Source: Christensenella sp. UBA1685 (GTDB lineage: Bacteria > Bacillota > Clostridia > Christensenellales > CAG-138). From it: a stretch of 18,894 bases of DNA. A program made the position numbers and the translations under genes. The stretch lies in NCBI GenBank assembly GCA_002320595.1, contig DCKB01000038.1, positions 1-18,894 of the forward strand, given 5' to 3'. The notes below the pieces were generated by a model, which was not told the origin of the DNA, searched no databases, and saw only the letters and a list, made by a program, of their open reading frames with translations. Of the stretch, positions 5,739 through 13,784 are shown piece by piece (the first letter of the stretch is position 1; each line of letters opens with the position of its first letter).

Positions 5739-8027
5739 ATGAACGGAACTGTTGGAAAGAGCGAAAAGCGCGTGGATGCGTTTGACAAGGTCACCGGCCG
5801 GGCGCGCTATACGGACGACCTTTGTGACAGGAATGCGCTTGTTGCCAAAGTGCTGCATTCCACGATTGCAAACGGCGTGGTGAAGGCCATCGACACGAGC
5901 GCGGCGGAAAAAATCCAGGGAGTGGTTAAAATTGTGACCTGCTTTGATGTGCCGGAATATAAATTCCCCACGGCAGGGCACCCGTGGTCTACGGACCCGC
6001 ACCATCAGGATGTGGCGGACCGGCTGCTTTTGACGCGCCGCGTTCGCTTCTATGGGGATGATGTTGCCGCCGTCGTCGCTGAAAACGAGATCGCGGCGGC
6101 AGAAGCGCTGCGTGCGATCCAAGTGGAATATGAGGAATTCCCGTTTGTGCTGGATGCCGAGGAGGCAATGAAGCCCGGCGCGCCGCAGTTGCATGAGGAA
6201 TATCCGAACAACATCCTTGCGCATACGAGCATCTATAAGGGCGATTATGATGCTGCAATCAAGGAGCCGGGCCTCATCCGGGTGGAAGGATGGTATGATA
6301 CCCCCACCGTGCAGCATTGCCACATTGAAAACCACATCTGCTTCGCGGAGATGGAGGGCGGACGCATCGTCATTACCTCCTCCACGCAGATCCCTCATAT
6401 CGTCCGCCGCATCGTGGGGCAGGCGCTTGGCATCCCGTGGGGAAGCGTGCGCGTCATCAAGCCCTATATCGGCGGTGGGTTCGGCAACAAGCAGGATGCG
6501 CTGTACGAGCCGCTCTGCGCGTACCTTACCACACAGGTGGGCGGCAGGCGGGTGAAGCTTGACGTCAGCCGGGAGGAAACCTTCGTTTCCAACCGTGTGC
6601 GCCATGCCATTCGCACGCACATCATTTCCTATGTCCGGCCGGATGGCACGTTTGCTGCGCGCAAAATGGAATGCTTCTCCAACCAGGGCGCTTACGCCTC
6701 CCACGGGCATGGCATTGCCGCAAAGGGCATGGGGGCCTTCCCGCAGCTTTATCCGTGCGACAACGTGCAGTGCGATGCGTATACCGTGTTTACCAACAAA
6801 CCCGTTTCGGGTGCGATGCGCGGCTATGGCATCCCGCAGGCCATGTTCGCCGGAGAGAGCCACATCGAGGATGTGGCGCGGGCGCTTCACATGGATTCGC
6901 TCGCGTTCCGCAGAAAGAACATGATGCCTGTGGGCTATGTGGACGGCTTCTCCAAAAACGAAAACTATTCCGATTCGCTGAACCAGTGCATCGAAAAAGG
7001 CATGGAATACATCGGTTACGAGCGCAAGCAGGCGGAATACGCAAAGGAAAGCGGCCCTGTGCGCCACGGCGTCGGCATGGCCATCTTCTGGTATAACACC
7101 GCCGTGTGGCCAATCTCACTCGAATCCTCCTCCTGCCGGATGGTGCTCAATCAGGATGGCTCCGTGCAGCTTCAAATGGGGGAAACGGAGATCGGCCAGG
7201 GGGCGGATACGGCCTTTGCGCAGATGGCGGCAGAGACGCTCGGCATCCCGTTTCAGGATGTGCACGTCATCTCCACACAGGATACGGACATCACCCCCTT
7301 CGGCCTTGGCGCATATGCCTCGCGGCAGACATACATCGGCGGTTTTTCCATCAAGCAGACGGCGCTCATGATGAAGGAACGCATCCTGAAATACGCTTAT
7401 GAGCTCACACGCATGCCGCCGTTTGAATTGGATATTGTGGATGGAAACATCATCCGCAAGAACGATGCGCGCGTGCTCATGAGCCTTGGCGCGCTTGCAA
7501 CGGAGGCGCTTTACAGCCTCAGCCACAGCGAGCATATCACGGCCGAAAGCACCTACCAGATTAAGAGCAACGCCTATTCCTTCGGCTGCTCGTTTGCCGA
7601 GGTTGAGGTGGACATTCCGCTTTGCAAAGTGAAGCTTATCAACATCGTGAACGTGCACGATTGCGGCAGGCTCATCAACCCTGCGCTTGCGGAAGCACAG
7701 GTGCACGGCGGCATGAGCATGGCCATCGGCTACGGGCTTTCCGAACAGCTTCTGTTCGATGAAAAAACGGGCAGGCCGCTCAACAACAACCTGCTCGATT
7801 ACAAGCTTTCCACCATGATGGATCACCCGGATATCGCTGCGCGCTTCGTGGAAAATTACGAGCCGACAAGCGCCTTCGGGACCAAGGCGCTCGGCGAGCC
7901 GCCGGCCTGCCCGGGCGCACCCGCCATACGCAACGCCATTCTCGCCGCGACAGGCGTGGCGGTTGACCGGATTCCCATTACGCCGCATGTCCTCTTTGCC
8001 CGGTTCAAAGAGGAAGGGCTGCTTTAA
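5739..8027 (+). CDS. xdhA: Xanthine dehydrogenase, molybdenum-binding large subunit
   Basis: This 762-aa molybdopterin subunit matches the length of bacterial XdhA. It would hydroxylate hypoxanthine or xanthine at the molybdenum centre, passing electrons to the FeS and FAD subunits encoded next. Motifs: the N-terminal a/b-hammerhead start (GRARYTDDL, 20-28), the cofactor loop GGGFGNKQD (245-253), GAMRGYGIPQ with R361, EIGQGADTAF with Q487, and the C-terminal GEPP (719-722) carrying the expected catalytic glutamate E720. The ATG at 5739 follows AAGGAGG by 7 bases; the frame is open further upstream only through the repeat block. The 18-bp gap to xdhB indicates one operon. Related hydroxylases (nicotinate, purine or other N-heterocycles) share these motifs. 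The neighbouring purine deaminases and MocA favour xanthine or hypoxanthine. Confidence 0.9.
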   Translation: MNGTVGKSEKRVDAFDKVTGRARYTDDLCDRNALVAKVLHSTIANGVVKAIDTSAAEKIQGVVKIVTCFDVPEYKFPTAGHPWSTDPHHQDVADRLLLTRRVRFYGDDVAAVVAENEIAAAEALRAIQVEYEEFPFVLDAEEAMKPGAPQLHEEYPNNILAHTSIYKGDYDAAIKEPGLIRVEGWYDTPTVQHCHIENHICFAEMEGGRIVITSSTQIPHIVRRIVGQALGIPWGSVRVIKPYIGGGFGNKQDALYEPLCAYLTTQVGGRRVKLDVSREETFVSNRVRHAIRTHIISYVRPDGTFAARKMECFSNQGAYASHGHGIAAKGMGAFPQLYPCDNVQCDAYTVFTNKPVSGAMRGYGIPQAMFAGESHIEDVARALHMDSLAFRRKNMMPVGYVDGFSKNENYSDSLNQCIEKGMEYIGYERKQAEYAKESGPVRHGVGMAIFWYNTAVWPISLESSSCRMVLNQDGSVQLQMGETEIGQGADTAFAQMAAETLGIPFQDVHVISTQDTDITPFGLGAYASRQTYIGGFSIKQTALMMKERILKYAYELTRMPPFELDIVDGNIIRKNDARVLMSLGALATEALYSLSHSEHITAESTYQIKSNAYSFGCSFAEVEVDIPLCKVKLINIVNVHDCGRLINPALAEAQVHGGMSMAIGYGLSEQLLFDEKTGRPLNNNLLDYKLSTMMDHPDIAARFVENYEPTSAFGTKALGEPPACPGAPAIRNAILAATGVAVDRIPITPHVLFARFKEEGLL

Positions 8028-8045
8028 AGGAAAGGGGGAAGCGAA

Positions 8046-8927
8046 ATGTACGACATCAAAGCATTGTATGAAGCAGAAAGCGTGCAGCATGCATGCGCGC
8101 TTTTGCTCGCGCACCCGGAGGCGAAGGTGCTCGCTGGCGGCAGCGACGTGTTGATCCAGATCCGCGAGGGCAAGCTTGCGGGCGCAACGCTCGTCTCCAT
8201 TTATGGGCTGGATGAATTGCGCGGCGTTGCCATGGAGGCGGACGGAACCATCCGCATCGGCGCGTTGACGAGCTTTTCCCACATCACAAGAAGCTCCGTC
8301 ATACAGGAGCATATCGCTGTGCTCGGCGAGGCGGTGGACATGGTGGGCGGCCCGCAGATCCGCAACATCGGCACCATCGGCGGAAACACCTGCAACGGTG
8401 TGACGAGCGCGGATTCCGGCTCGACGCTCGTGGCGTATGACGCCGTTGTGGAGCTCACGGGCGCTGAGGGCGTGCGCCGCGTGCCCATCCGGGACTTCTA
8501 CATCAAGGCCGGCAAGGTGGATCTCCGCCCCGGTGAGATTGAAACCGCAATCCTGATCCCGAAGGAATGCTACGAGGGCTACAAGGGACATTACATCAAA
8601 TACGCCATGCGCAACGCCATGGACATCGCTACCTGCGGCTGTTCCGCCAACGTGAAGCTTTCCGGGGATAAAAAAACGATCCTTTCCGCCCGCCTTGCTT
8701 ACGGCGTGGCGGGGCCGGTGCCCATGCGCGCGCCATCCGCAGAAGCTGCGGCAAACGGCAGGCCAGTTTGCGCGGAAACGGTGGATGCATTTGCAAAAGC
8801 GGCGCTCCAGGATGTGAACCCGCGCACGAGTTGGCGCGCGACGAAGGAATTCCGCCTGCATCTTGTGGAGGAGCTGGCGCGGCGCGCACTGGCGGAAGCG
8901 GTCAGAAAGAGCGGAGGTGAACTCTGA
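8046..8927 (+). CDS. xdhB: Xanthine dehydrogenase, FAD-binding subunit
   Basis: This 293-aa flavoprotein subunit belongs to the CO dehydrogenase flavoprotein/XdhB family. Two FAD-contacting loops are visible: LAGGSDV (29-35) and RNIGTIGGN (106-114), the latter followed by TCNGVTSADSG. The C-terminal part (about 180-293) fits the CO_deh_flav_C domain. It accepts electrons from the FeS subunit and passes them to NAD+ or another carrier. The ATG at 8046 is preceded by an A/G-rich AGGGGGAAG site. Its TGA stop shares one base with the xdhC ATG (TGATG), so translation is coupled. Confidence 0.92.
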   Translation: MYDIKALYEAESVQHACALLLAHPEAKVLAGGSDVLIQIREGKLAGATLVSIYGLDELRGVAMEADGTIRIGALTSFSHITRSSVIQEHIAVLGEAVDMVGGPQIRNIGTIGGNTCNGVTSADSGSTLVAYDAVVELTGAEGVRRVPIRDFYIKAGKVDLRPGEIETAILIPKECYEGYKGHYIKYAMRNAMDIATCGCSANVKLSGDKKTILSARLAYGVAGPVPMRAPSAEAAANGRPVCAETVDAFAKAALQDVNPRTSWRATKEFRLHLVEELARRALAEAVRKSGGEL

Positions 8928-9424
8928 TGCACGAAACACAATATAAGCTTGTGAAATGCACGATCAACGGCAAGCCGGTTCAAAAAATGGTGGATGTGCG
9001 CGCATCGCTCACCGATATGCTGCGCAATGATTTCAGCCTGAACTCGGTGAAAAAAGGCTGCGAGGTGGGCGAATGCGGCGCGTGCAACGTGCTCATCGAC
9101 GGGGAGTGCTTCAACTCCTGCATTTACCTTGCCATCTGGGCGGACGGCAAGAACATCCGAACGCTGGAGGGCCTGATCGGCCCGAACGGCGAGCTTTCGG
9201 ACATCCAGCAGGCGTTTGTGGACGAGGCTGCCGTGCAGTGCGGCTTCTGCACGCCGGGCTTCATCATGACTGCGGTGGAGATCCTTGAATCCGGGAAGGA
9301 ATACACGCGAGATGAACTGCGCAAGCTGCTTTCCGGCCATCTGTGCCGCTGCACGGGCTATGAAAACATCCTGAACGCCGTGGAAAAAACCATGCTGCGC
9401 AGGCTGGGAAAACTTCACGATTGA
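8927..9424 (+). CDS. xdhC: Xanthine dehydrogenase, 2Fe-2S subunit
   Basis: This 165-aa iron-sulphur subunit carries two [2Fe-2S] clusters. The N-terminal plant-ferredoxin-type cluster uses C45, C50, C53 and C65 in the pattern GCEVGECGAC...C. The second cluster, in the helical domain, uses C105 and C108 (QCGFCTPG) with C140 and C142 (LCRCTGY). Both are complete and correctly spaced. It relays electrons from molybdenum to FAD. A strong GGAGGTGA site lies six bases before the ATG, inside the end of xdhB. It is the last gene of the rightward arm and is followed by two hairpins. No separate XdhC-type sulfurase-partner or purine transporter is present in the window. Confidence 0.93.
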   Translation: MHETQYKLVKCTINGKPVQKMVDVRASLTDMLRNDFSLNSVKKGCEVGECGACNVLIDGECFNSCIYLAIWADGKNIRTLEGLIGPNGELSDIQQAFVDEAAVQCGFCTPGFIMTAVEILESGKEYTRDELRKLLSGHLCRCTGYENILNAVEKTMLRRLGKLHD

Positions 9425-9444
9425 GAATCAAAAACGGACAGATG

Positions 9445-9466
9445 AGGCGCGCCGCAGGGCGCGCCT
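9445..9466 (+). terminator. GC hairpin after xdhC
   Basis: AGGCGCGCC and GGCGCGCCT form a perfect 9-bp stem with a GCAG loop, 20 bases after the xdhC stop. There is no U-run, so it may protect the 3' end rather than terminate. A palindromic element follows directly. Confidence 0.5.
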
Positions 9467-9472
9467 TGAGGC

Positions 9473-9533
9473 TGTCGAAAAAGTCCGGGATTGTCAAGGG
9501 CCGCAGCCCTTGACCTGCAATCCGGCTTCGACA
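9473..9533. repeat. 61-bp palindromic element with TGTCGAA ends
   Basis: The element opens TGTCGAAAAAGTCCGGGATTG and closes CAATCCGGCTTCGACA, an imperfect inverted repeat. Between them lies a perfect 9-bp hairpin, GTCAAGGGC-CGCA-GCCCTTGAC. The first half is repeated almost exactly at 18649. Its start also resembles the start of the larger element at 14949. Confidence 0.65.
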
Positions 9534-9541
9534 CACGCAAC

Positions 9542-9581
9542 AATCCCCCGGCCCGCAACGCGGGCCGGGGGATTTGTTTTT
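9542..9581 (+). terminator. Strong terminator between xdhC and the convergent alpha-glucosidase gene
   Basis: A perfect 15-bp stem (9542-9556 with 9560-9574) closes an AAC loop and is followed by TGTTTTT. It should end the rightward xdh transcript. On the minus strand the same hairpin lies just past the alpha-glucosidase stop but has a poorer U-run. Confidence 0.85.
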
Positions 9582-9594
9582 CGCCGCACGGCGT

Positions 9595-11268
9595 TCAGTT
9601 TACCTTATATACCAGCCCTTCAAACGGCAAAAGCGGCAGTTCCTGGGCGAATGTACGCGAGGAATGCGTGTACAGCAGACATTCCCGCGCATTGAGCCTG
9701 GGGAAGGAAACCTTCGCCTGCTTGTCGGAAAGGTTTATGGCAACAAGCAGCGTTTCGGTTTCGCCGCGGCGCAGATAAGCGAGCACGCGCTTGTTCTTTT
9801 CGTCCACGGGCGCATACGTTCCGAAGGTGAGCGCAGGGTGCGCATGGTGCAGGGCGATGGCCTTTTTGTAGAAGTTTACCACCGAATCCATGCGCAGCAC
9901 GTCCTCCTCGATGTTGATCTCCCGGTAGTTCGGGTTCACGCGCATCCATGGCGTACCGTCCGTGAAGCCCGCGTTGCGGCCCCCGCTCCACTGCACGGGC
10001 GTGCGTGCGTTGTCCCGCGTCATCTTCACGATGATCTTTTCCGCAAGCGGGGCGGGCAGGCGCATCATGCTTTGCAGCACGGCATAGTCGTTTATGGCCT
10101 CAAAATCCTTCCACTCTTCTTTGGCAAGGCGGCAGTTTGTCATGCCGCACTCCTCTCCCTGATAAAGAAACGGCGTGCCGCGCAGCGTCAGGTTCAAAAG
10201 GGCAAGCGCCCGCGCGGATGCGCGCCGCAGCTCCGGCGTTTTTTCGCTGCCGAAGCGGGAAACCTGGCGCGGCTGATCGTGGTTGGAAAGGTAGTTGCCC
10301 GTCCAGCCGTTCTTCTCCTGCATGGCAAGCTGCCAGCGGTTCACCACGCGCTTAAAATCGCGGATGGTAAAGCGGTAGCCCTTTCTGAAATCAAACTTGC
10401 CGAGCGGGCCGCAGCCGAGCATGGCGATGTCGAAATGAAACATCATCATCAGCTCCCGGTTTTCCGGGTTTGTGAAGCGCGCGACGTCCTCAATGCCCGT
10501 AAGACACCCTTCGCCCACAGTGAAGCAATCCGGATAGTGCGAAAACACCTCCCGGTGCATCTCCTGAATGAACGTATGCACCCCTTCCTGCTTGGTTACA
10601 AGCTCCGCCGGGAATTGCAGGCCGCGCTTGTGCGGGTCCTTATCCGGCAGGCCGGGCGCCTTCTTGATGGCGTTCACCACGTCGATGCGGAAGCCCGCGA
10701 TGCCCCGGTCCATCCAAAATCGCATGGCTTTGTACATCTCCTGCCGCACCGCAGGGTTTTCCCAGTTCAGGTCACATTGCCCCGGCGTGAAGGAGGTCAG
10801 GTAGTATTCGCCGGTCTTTTTATCCTGCGTCCACGCGCTGCCCCCAAAGAAGGACATCCAGTTGTTCGGAGCACCGCCGTTCTTGCCGGGCCGGAAATAA
10901 TAAAAATCGCGGTAGGGCGAATTGGGGTCGTTGAGCGCCGCCTGAAACCAGGCATGCTGGTCGGAGGTGTGGTTGGGCACGAAGTCCATCAGGATGCCGA
11001 TGCCGCGCGCCTTTGCCTCCGCAACGAGGCGGTCGAACTCCGCAAGCGTGCCATATTCCGGGTTGATTGCATAATAGTCGGAAACATCATAGCCGTAATC
11101 CCGGTTGGGCGAGGCATAAACCGGCGAAAGCCAGAGGAGATCCACCCCCAGCTCATGCAGATAATCAAGCTTGGCGATCACGCCGCCAAGATCGCCGACG
11201 CCATCCCCGTTCCCGTCGCAGAACGAGCGCGGCCAAATTTGGTAAACGATTTTTTCCCGCGGATCCAT
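9595..11268 (-). CDS. GH13 alpha-glucosidase, oligo-1,6-glucosidase-like
   Basis: This 557-aa cytoplasmic-type glycoside hydrolase releases glucose from the non-reducing end of short alpha-glucosides. N-terminal IVYQIWPRSFCDGNGDGVGDLGG (7-29) includes the calcium-loop-like DGNGDGxGD. Catalytic residues are the nucleophile D196 in FRIDVVN, the acid/base E253 in TVGEG, and D331 in SNHDQPR. The residue after the nucleophile is valine. In the oligo-1,6-glucosidase group this favours alpha-1,6 bonds, whereas maltases tend to have threonine or alanine. Dextran glucosidase and trehalose-6-phosphate hydrolase share this pattern. AAAGGAGG lies 7 bases before the ATG. It follows uppP by 43 bp on the same strand and may be cotranscribed. 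No sugar transporter or regulator is adjacent, so its natural substrate cannot be read from context. Confidence 0.88.
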   Translation of the reverse strand: MDPREKIVYQIWPRSFCDGNGDGVGDLGGVIAKLDYLHELGVDLLWLSPVYASPNRDYGYDVSDYYAINPEYGTLAEFDRLVAEAKARGIGILMDFVPNHTSDQHAWFQAALNDPNSPYRDFYYFRPGKNGGAPNNWMSFFGGSAWTQDKKTGEYYLTSFTPGQCDLNWENPAVRQEMYKAMRFWMDRGIAGFRIDVVNAIKKAPGLPDKDPHKRGLQFPAELVTKQEGVHTFIQEMHREVFSHYPDCFTVGEGCLTGIEDVARFTNPENRELMMMFHFDIAMLGCGPLGKFDFRKGYRFTIRDFKRVVNRWQLAMQEKNGWTGNYLSNHDQPRQVSRFGSEKTPELRRASARALALLNLTLRGTPFLYQGEECGMTNCRLAKEEWKDFEAINDYAVLQSMMRLPAPLAEKIIVKMTRDNARTPVQWSGGRNAGFTDGTPWMRVNPNYREINIEEDVLRMDSVVNFYKKAIALHHAHPALTFGTYAPVDEKNKRVLAYLRRGETETLLVAINLSDKQAKVSFPRLNARECLLYTHSSRTFAQELPLLPFEGLVYKVN

Positions 11269-11311
11269 GGAGGTTCCTCCTTTGTTTCAGCCGGCTTTAC
11301 GCCGAAGCGCT

Positions 11312-12145
11312 TTATTTGATTGCAAGGAAATATACAAGCACGAGCGCGCCGAGTGCGATGCGATACCAGCCGAAGGCTTTAAAATCATGCTTGCGGATGT
11401 AATTCATCAGGAATTTGATGACGGCAAGCGACACCAGGAACGCCACCGCCATGCCGGCGAGAAGGGTTACGAGCTCCGCACCCGTGAACGCAAACCCGAA
11501 CTTCAAAAGCTTGAGCGCGCTCATGCCAAACATGACCGGCACGGCAAGGAAGAACGTAAACTCTGCCGCTGCGACGCGGGATACGCCGATGATGAGCGCC
11601 CCGATGATCGTGGAGCCGGAGCGGGAGGTCCCTGGAATGATGGAAAGCACCTGAAACAGGCCGATGATGAGCGCCGTTTGGTAAGTGATCTCCGAAAGGG
11701 AGCGGATGCGGGGCCTGCGCGCCTTGTTCCAATCCTCCACAAGAAGGAACGCAATGCCGTAAAGGATGAGCGCGCATGCGATCACAACGGGCGTGTGCAG
11801 GTGCGCTTCGATGACATCATCAAACAGGAGCGTCACGGCCGCGCCCGGGATGCACGCCACAACAACCTTGAGCCAGAGGGAAAGCGTGTCCTTTTTCCAA
11901 AACGGTTTTTTGCGGTCCTGAAGCTGGAATGGGAGCATTTTGTGCCAGAACAGGACGACCACCGCAAGGATTGCGCCGAGCTGAATCACAACAAAGAACA
12001 TTTCCTTGAACGCATCGTTTGCGTTGAGCTGCAGGAACTCATCCACAAGCAGCATGTGCCCGGTGCTGCTGATCGGCAGCCATTCGGTAATCCCTTCCAC
12101 AATCCCGAGGAAAATCACTTTCAGAAGCTCAATAAAATCCAGCAT
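11312..12145 (-). CDS. uppP: Undecaprenyl-diphosphatase (bacitracin resistance protein family)
   Basis: This integral membrane phosphatase (277 aa) converts undecaprenyl diphosphate to the monophosphate, recycling the lipid carrier for peptidoglycan and other wall polymers. Both active-site segments are intact: the EGITEWLPISSTGH block (17-30), with the ExxxE pair E17/E21 and H30, and PGTSRSGST (171-179). Several hydrophobic stretches, such as FFVVIQLGAILAVVVLF (50-66) and the C-terminal segment from about 222, fit multiple membrane helices. The chosen ATG gives a normal family N-terminus (MLDFIELLKVIFLGIVEG). Its GGAGG site is rather far away, at 13 bases. An extended -10 at 12225-12233 and a GC hairpin precede it. 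Overproduction of this family is known to confer bacitracin resistance. Confidence 0.95.
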   Translation of the reverse strand: MLDFIELLKVIFLGIVEGITEWLPISSTGHMLLVDEFLQLNANDAFKEMFFVVIQLGAILAVVVLFWHKMLPFQLQDRKKPFWKKDTLSLWLKVVVACIPGAAVTLLFDDVIEAHLHTPVVIACALILYGIAFLLVEDWNKARRPRIRSLSEITYQTALIIGLFQVLSIIPGTSRSGSTIIGALIIGVSRVAAAEFTFFLAVPVMFGMSALKLLKFGFAFTGAELVTLLAGMAVAFLVSLAVIKFLMNYIRKHDFKAFGWYRIALGALVLVYFLAIK

Positions 12146-12175
12146 GCGGCTGCATGGCCTCCTCTTTCAAATTGG

Positions 12176-12194
12176 CGCGCCGCCAAGCGGCGCG
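12176..12194 (-). promoter_or_regulatory. GC hairpin in the uppP leader
   Basis: CGCGCCGC and GCGGCGCG pair perfectly around a three-base loop, about 30 bases upstream of the uppP start and just before its GGAGG site. It could stabilise the message or affect initiation. No known leader element is recognised. Confidence 0.3.
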
Positions 12195-12224
12195 ATATCA
12201 TTTCTATTTTATGCGCTTCTCTCA

Positions 12225-12233
12225 ATTGTAGCA
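12225..12233 (-). promoter_or_regulatory. Extended -10 of a probable uppP promoter
   Basis: On the minus strand the sequence reads TGCTACAAT, an extended -10 (TG, one base, TACAAT). No good -35 is found at 16-18 bases, which extended -10 promoters tolerate. Confidence 0.45.
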
Positions 12234-12299
12234 AGCGAAGATTCCGTGAACCATTGCAAAAGCGCGCGCCATCAGCGGCCGAATATCCACCTTTAGGGC

Positions 12300-12329
12300 T
12301 TGTGTGTCCTTGTCAACTGATGGTATGCT
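12300..12329 (+). promoter_or_regulatory. Promoter of pepV-nagA
   Basis: TTGTGT (12300-12305) and TATGCT (12324-12329) are separated by 18 bases, with TG one base before the -10. The predicted start lies about 33 bases before the pepV ATG. Confidence 0.5.
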
Positions 12330-12368
12330 TGTAACAGCAAACGAATCTTTCTCTAAGGAGGCATGCAT

Positions 12369-13754
12369 ATGAACCCTAAAGTTGACGCCTGGCTTGACGC
12401 GCATCAGGGTGCAATCGTCGAAGCCGTACAAAACATCATTGCCATCCCAAGCGTGAAGGGAGAGCCCGCACCCGGCGCGCCGTTCGGCACAGAGGTTAAG
12501 TCAGCGCTTGACAATGCGCTTATGCTGGCGGAGGGCATGGGCTTTGCAACAAAGGATCTTGACGGGTATGCCGGCTATGTGGAATTCGGCGCGGGGGAGG
12601 AGCTCGTCGGCGTGCTCTGCCACCTCGACGTCGTGCCCGCGGGCGTGGGCTGGACGCACCCGCCTTTCGGCGGCGAAATTCATGACGGAAGAATTTACGG
12701 CCGCGGCACGGTGGATGACAAGGGCCCGGCCATTGCGGCGCTTTACGCCATGGCCGCAGTGAAGGAATGCGGCCTTCCGATGAAGCGGCGCGTGCGCCTG
12801 ATCCTCGGCTGCGACGAGGAAAGCGGCATGCAATGCCTTGACCATTACTGCAAGTGCGAGGAGATCCCGCAGATGTCCTTCTCGCCGGATGCGGAATATC
12901 CGCTTGTCAATTCCGAAAAACATGGGTTTGGCGCAAATTACCAGTTGCCCTATGCTTCCTCCATCACCGTTCAGGCGGGCGAACGCTCAAACGTTGTTCC
13001 GGGCGAGGCCACGGCGACCGTGCCGCTGCCGCTCTCGCGCATCCTGCCCATCATGGAAGCCTATATGGAAAAGAGCGAATACGGCTGTTCCGCCGAGGCT
13101 CTGGATGAAGCTTCCGCGAAAATCAACGTGCGCGGCCTTTCGGCGCATGCCTCGCTGCCGGATCAGGGGCGCAACGCGTTTTTTGCGCTCATCGATCTGC
13201 TTGATAAGCTTCCCCTGCCCGAAGCGGACGCAAAGGCCGTTTCGGATCTTGTGCGCGCATTCAACTTTGAATGCCATGGCGAGTCCTTCGGCCTGGACAA
13301 AACGGATGCTTCCGGCCGGCTCACGCTCAACGTCGGCGTAATCAACTGGGATGAAACGGGGATCCGCCGCCTTTCCATCGATATTCGCGCCCCCATCACC
13401 ATGGAGCGCGGAGAAATCGAAGCGGCGCTTGATGCGCGCCTGAACCCCATCGGCCTTACCGCCGCGCGCACGAGCTTCTCCAAGGGCTATTGCGTGCCCC
13501 CGGAAAGCGAGCTTGTGTCAAAGCTCCTCAAGGTCTATTCCGCGCGCACGGGTGAGCCGGCGGCCCCGCTTGCCATCGGCGGCGGAACCTATGCGCGGCA
13601 TCTGCCCAACTCCGTGGCCTTCGGCTGCGAAATCCCGGGGCATGAAGCTTCCATCCACATGCCGAACGAATACATCACCATTGAGGACCTGATGTTCAAC
13701 GTGCATGTGCTTGCGGATGCAATCATCGCGCTTGGATGTGAGTGTTCCGACTGA
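12369..13754 (+). CDS. pepV: M20 family dipeptidase, PepV type
   Basis: This dinuclear zinc peptidase (461 aa; lactobacillal PepV is about 470) cleaves dipeptides with broad specificity in the cytoplasm. The metal-site pattern is complete: H85 in CHLDVVP, the bridging aspartate D116 in GTVDDKGP, E150/E151 in CDEESG, D174 in SPDAEYP, and a C-terminal histidine in GGGTYARHLPN. A lid domain occupies the middle (about 190-330). The second ATG at 12369 is chosen because AAGGAGG lies 7 bases before it; the ATG six bases earlier is only one base from that site. nagA follows after 30 bp, so the pair is probably one operon. Together they fit turnover of peptide and amino-sugar material, possibly from cell wall, but PepV enzymes are also general dipeptidases. 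Confidence 0.88.
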   Translation: MNPKVDAWLDAHQGAIVEAVQNIIAIPSVKGEPAPGAPFGTEVKSALDNALMLAEGMGFATKDLDGYAGYVEFGAGEELVGVLCHLDVVPAGVGWTHPPFGGEIHDGRIYGRGTVDDKGPAIAALYAMAAVKECGLPMKRRVRLILGCDEESGMQCLDHYCKCEEIPQMSFSPDAEYPLVNSEKHGFGANYQLPYASSITVQAGERSNVVPGEATATVPLPLSRILPIMEAYMEKSEYGCSAEALDEASAKINVRGLSAHASLPDQGRNAFFALIDLLDKLPLPEADAKAVSDLVRAFNFECHGESFGLDKTDASGRLTLNVGVINWDETGIRRLSIDIRAPITMERGEIEAALDARLNPIGLTAARTSFSKGYCVPPESELVSKLLKVYSARTGEPAAPLAIGGGTYARHLPNSVAFGCEIPGHEASIHMPNEYITIEDLMFNVHVLADAIIALGCECSD

Positions 13755-13784
13755 AGCTGAAGCGGGAAGGGGAGGGGAGCGCCT

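Noticed and set aside
7116..8939. 607-codon leftward frame across the xdhA 3' end and xdhB.
   Set aside because: It spans two well-identified genes on the other strand and shows no domain of its own.
9574..11319. 581-codon rightward frame across the alpha-glucosidase gene.
   Set aside because: It is antisense to a GH13 enzyme with intact catalytic residues and begins inside the terminator region; no family is recognisable.
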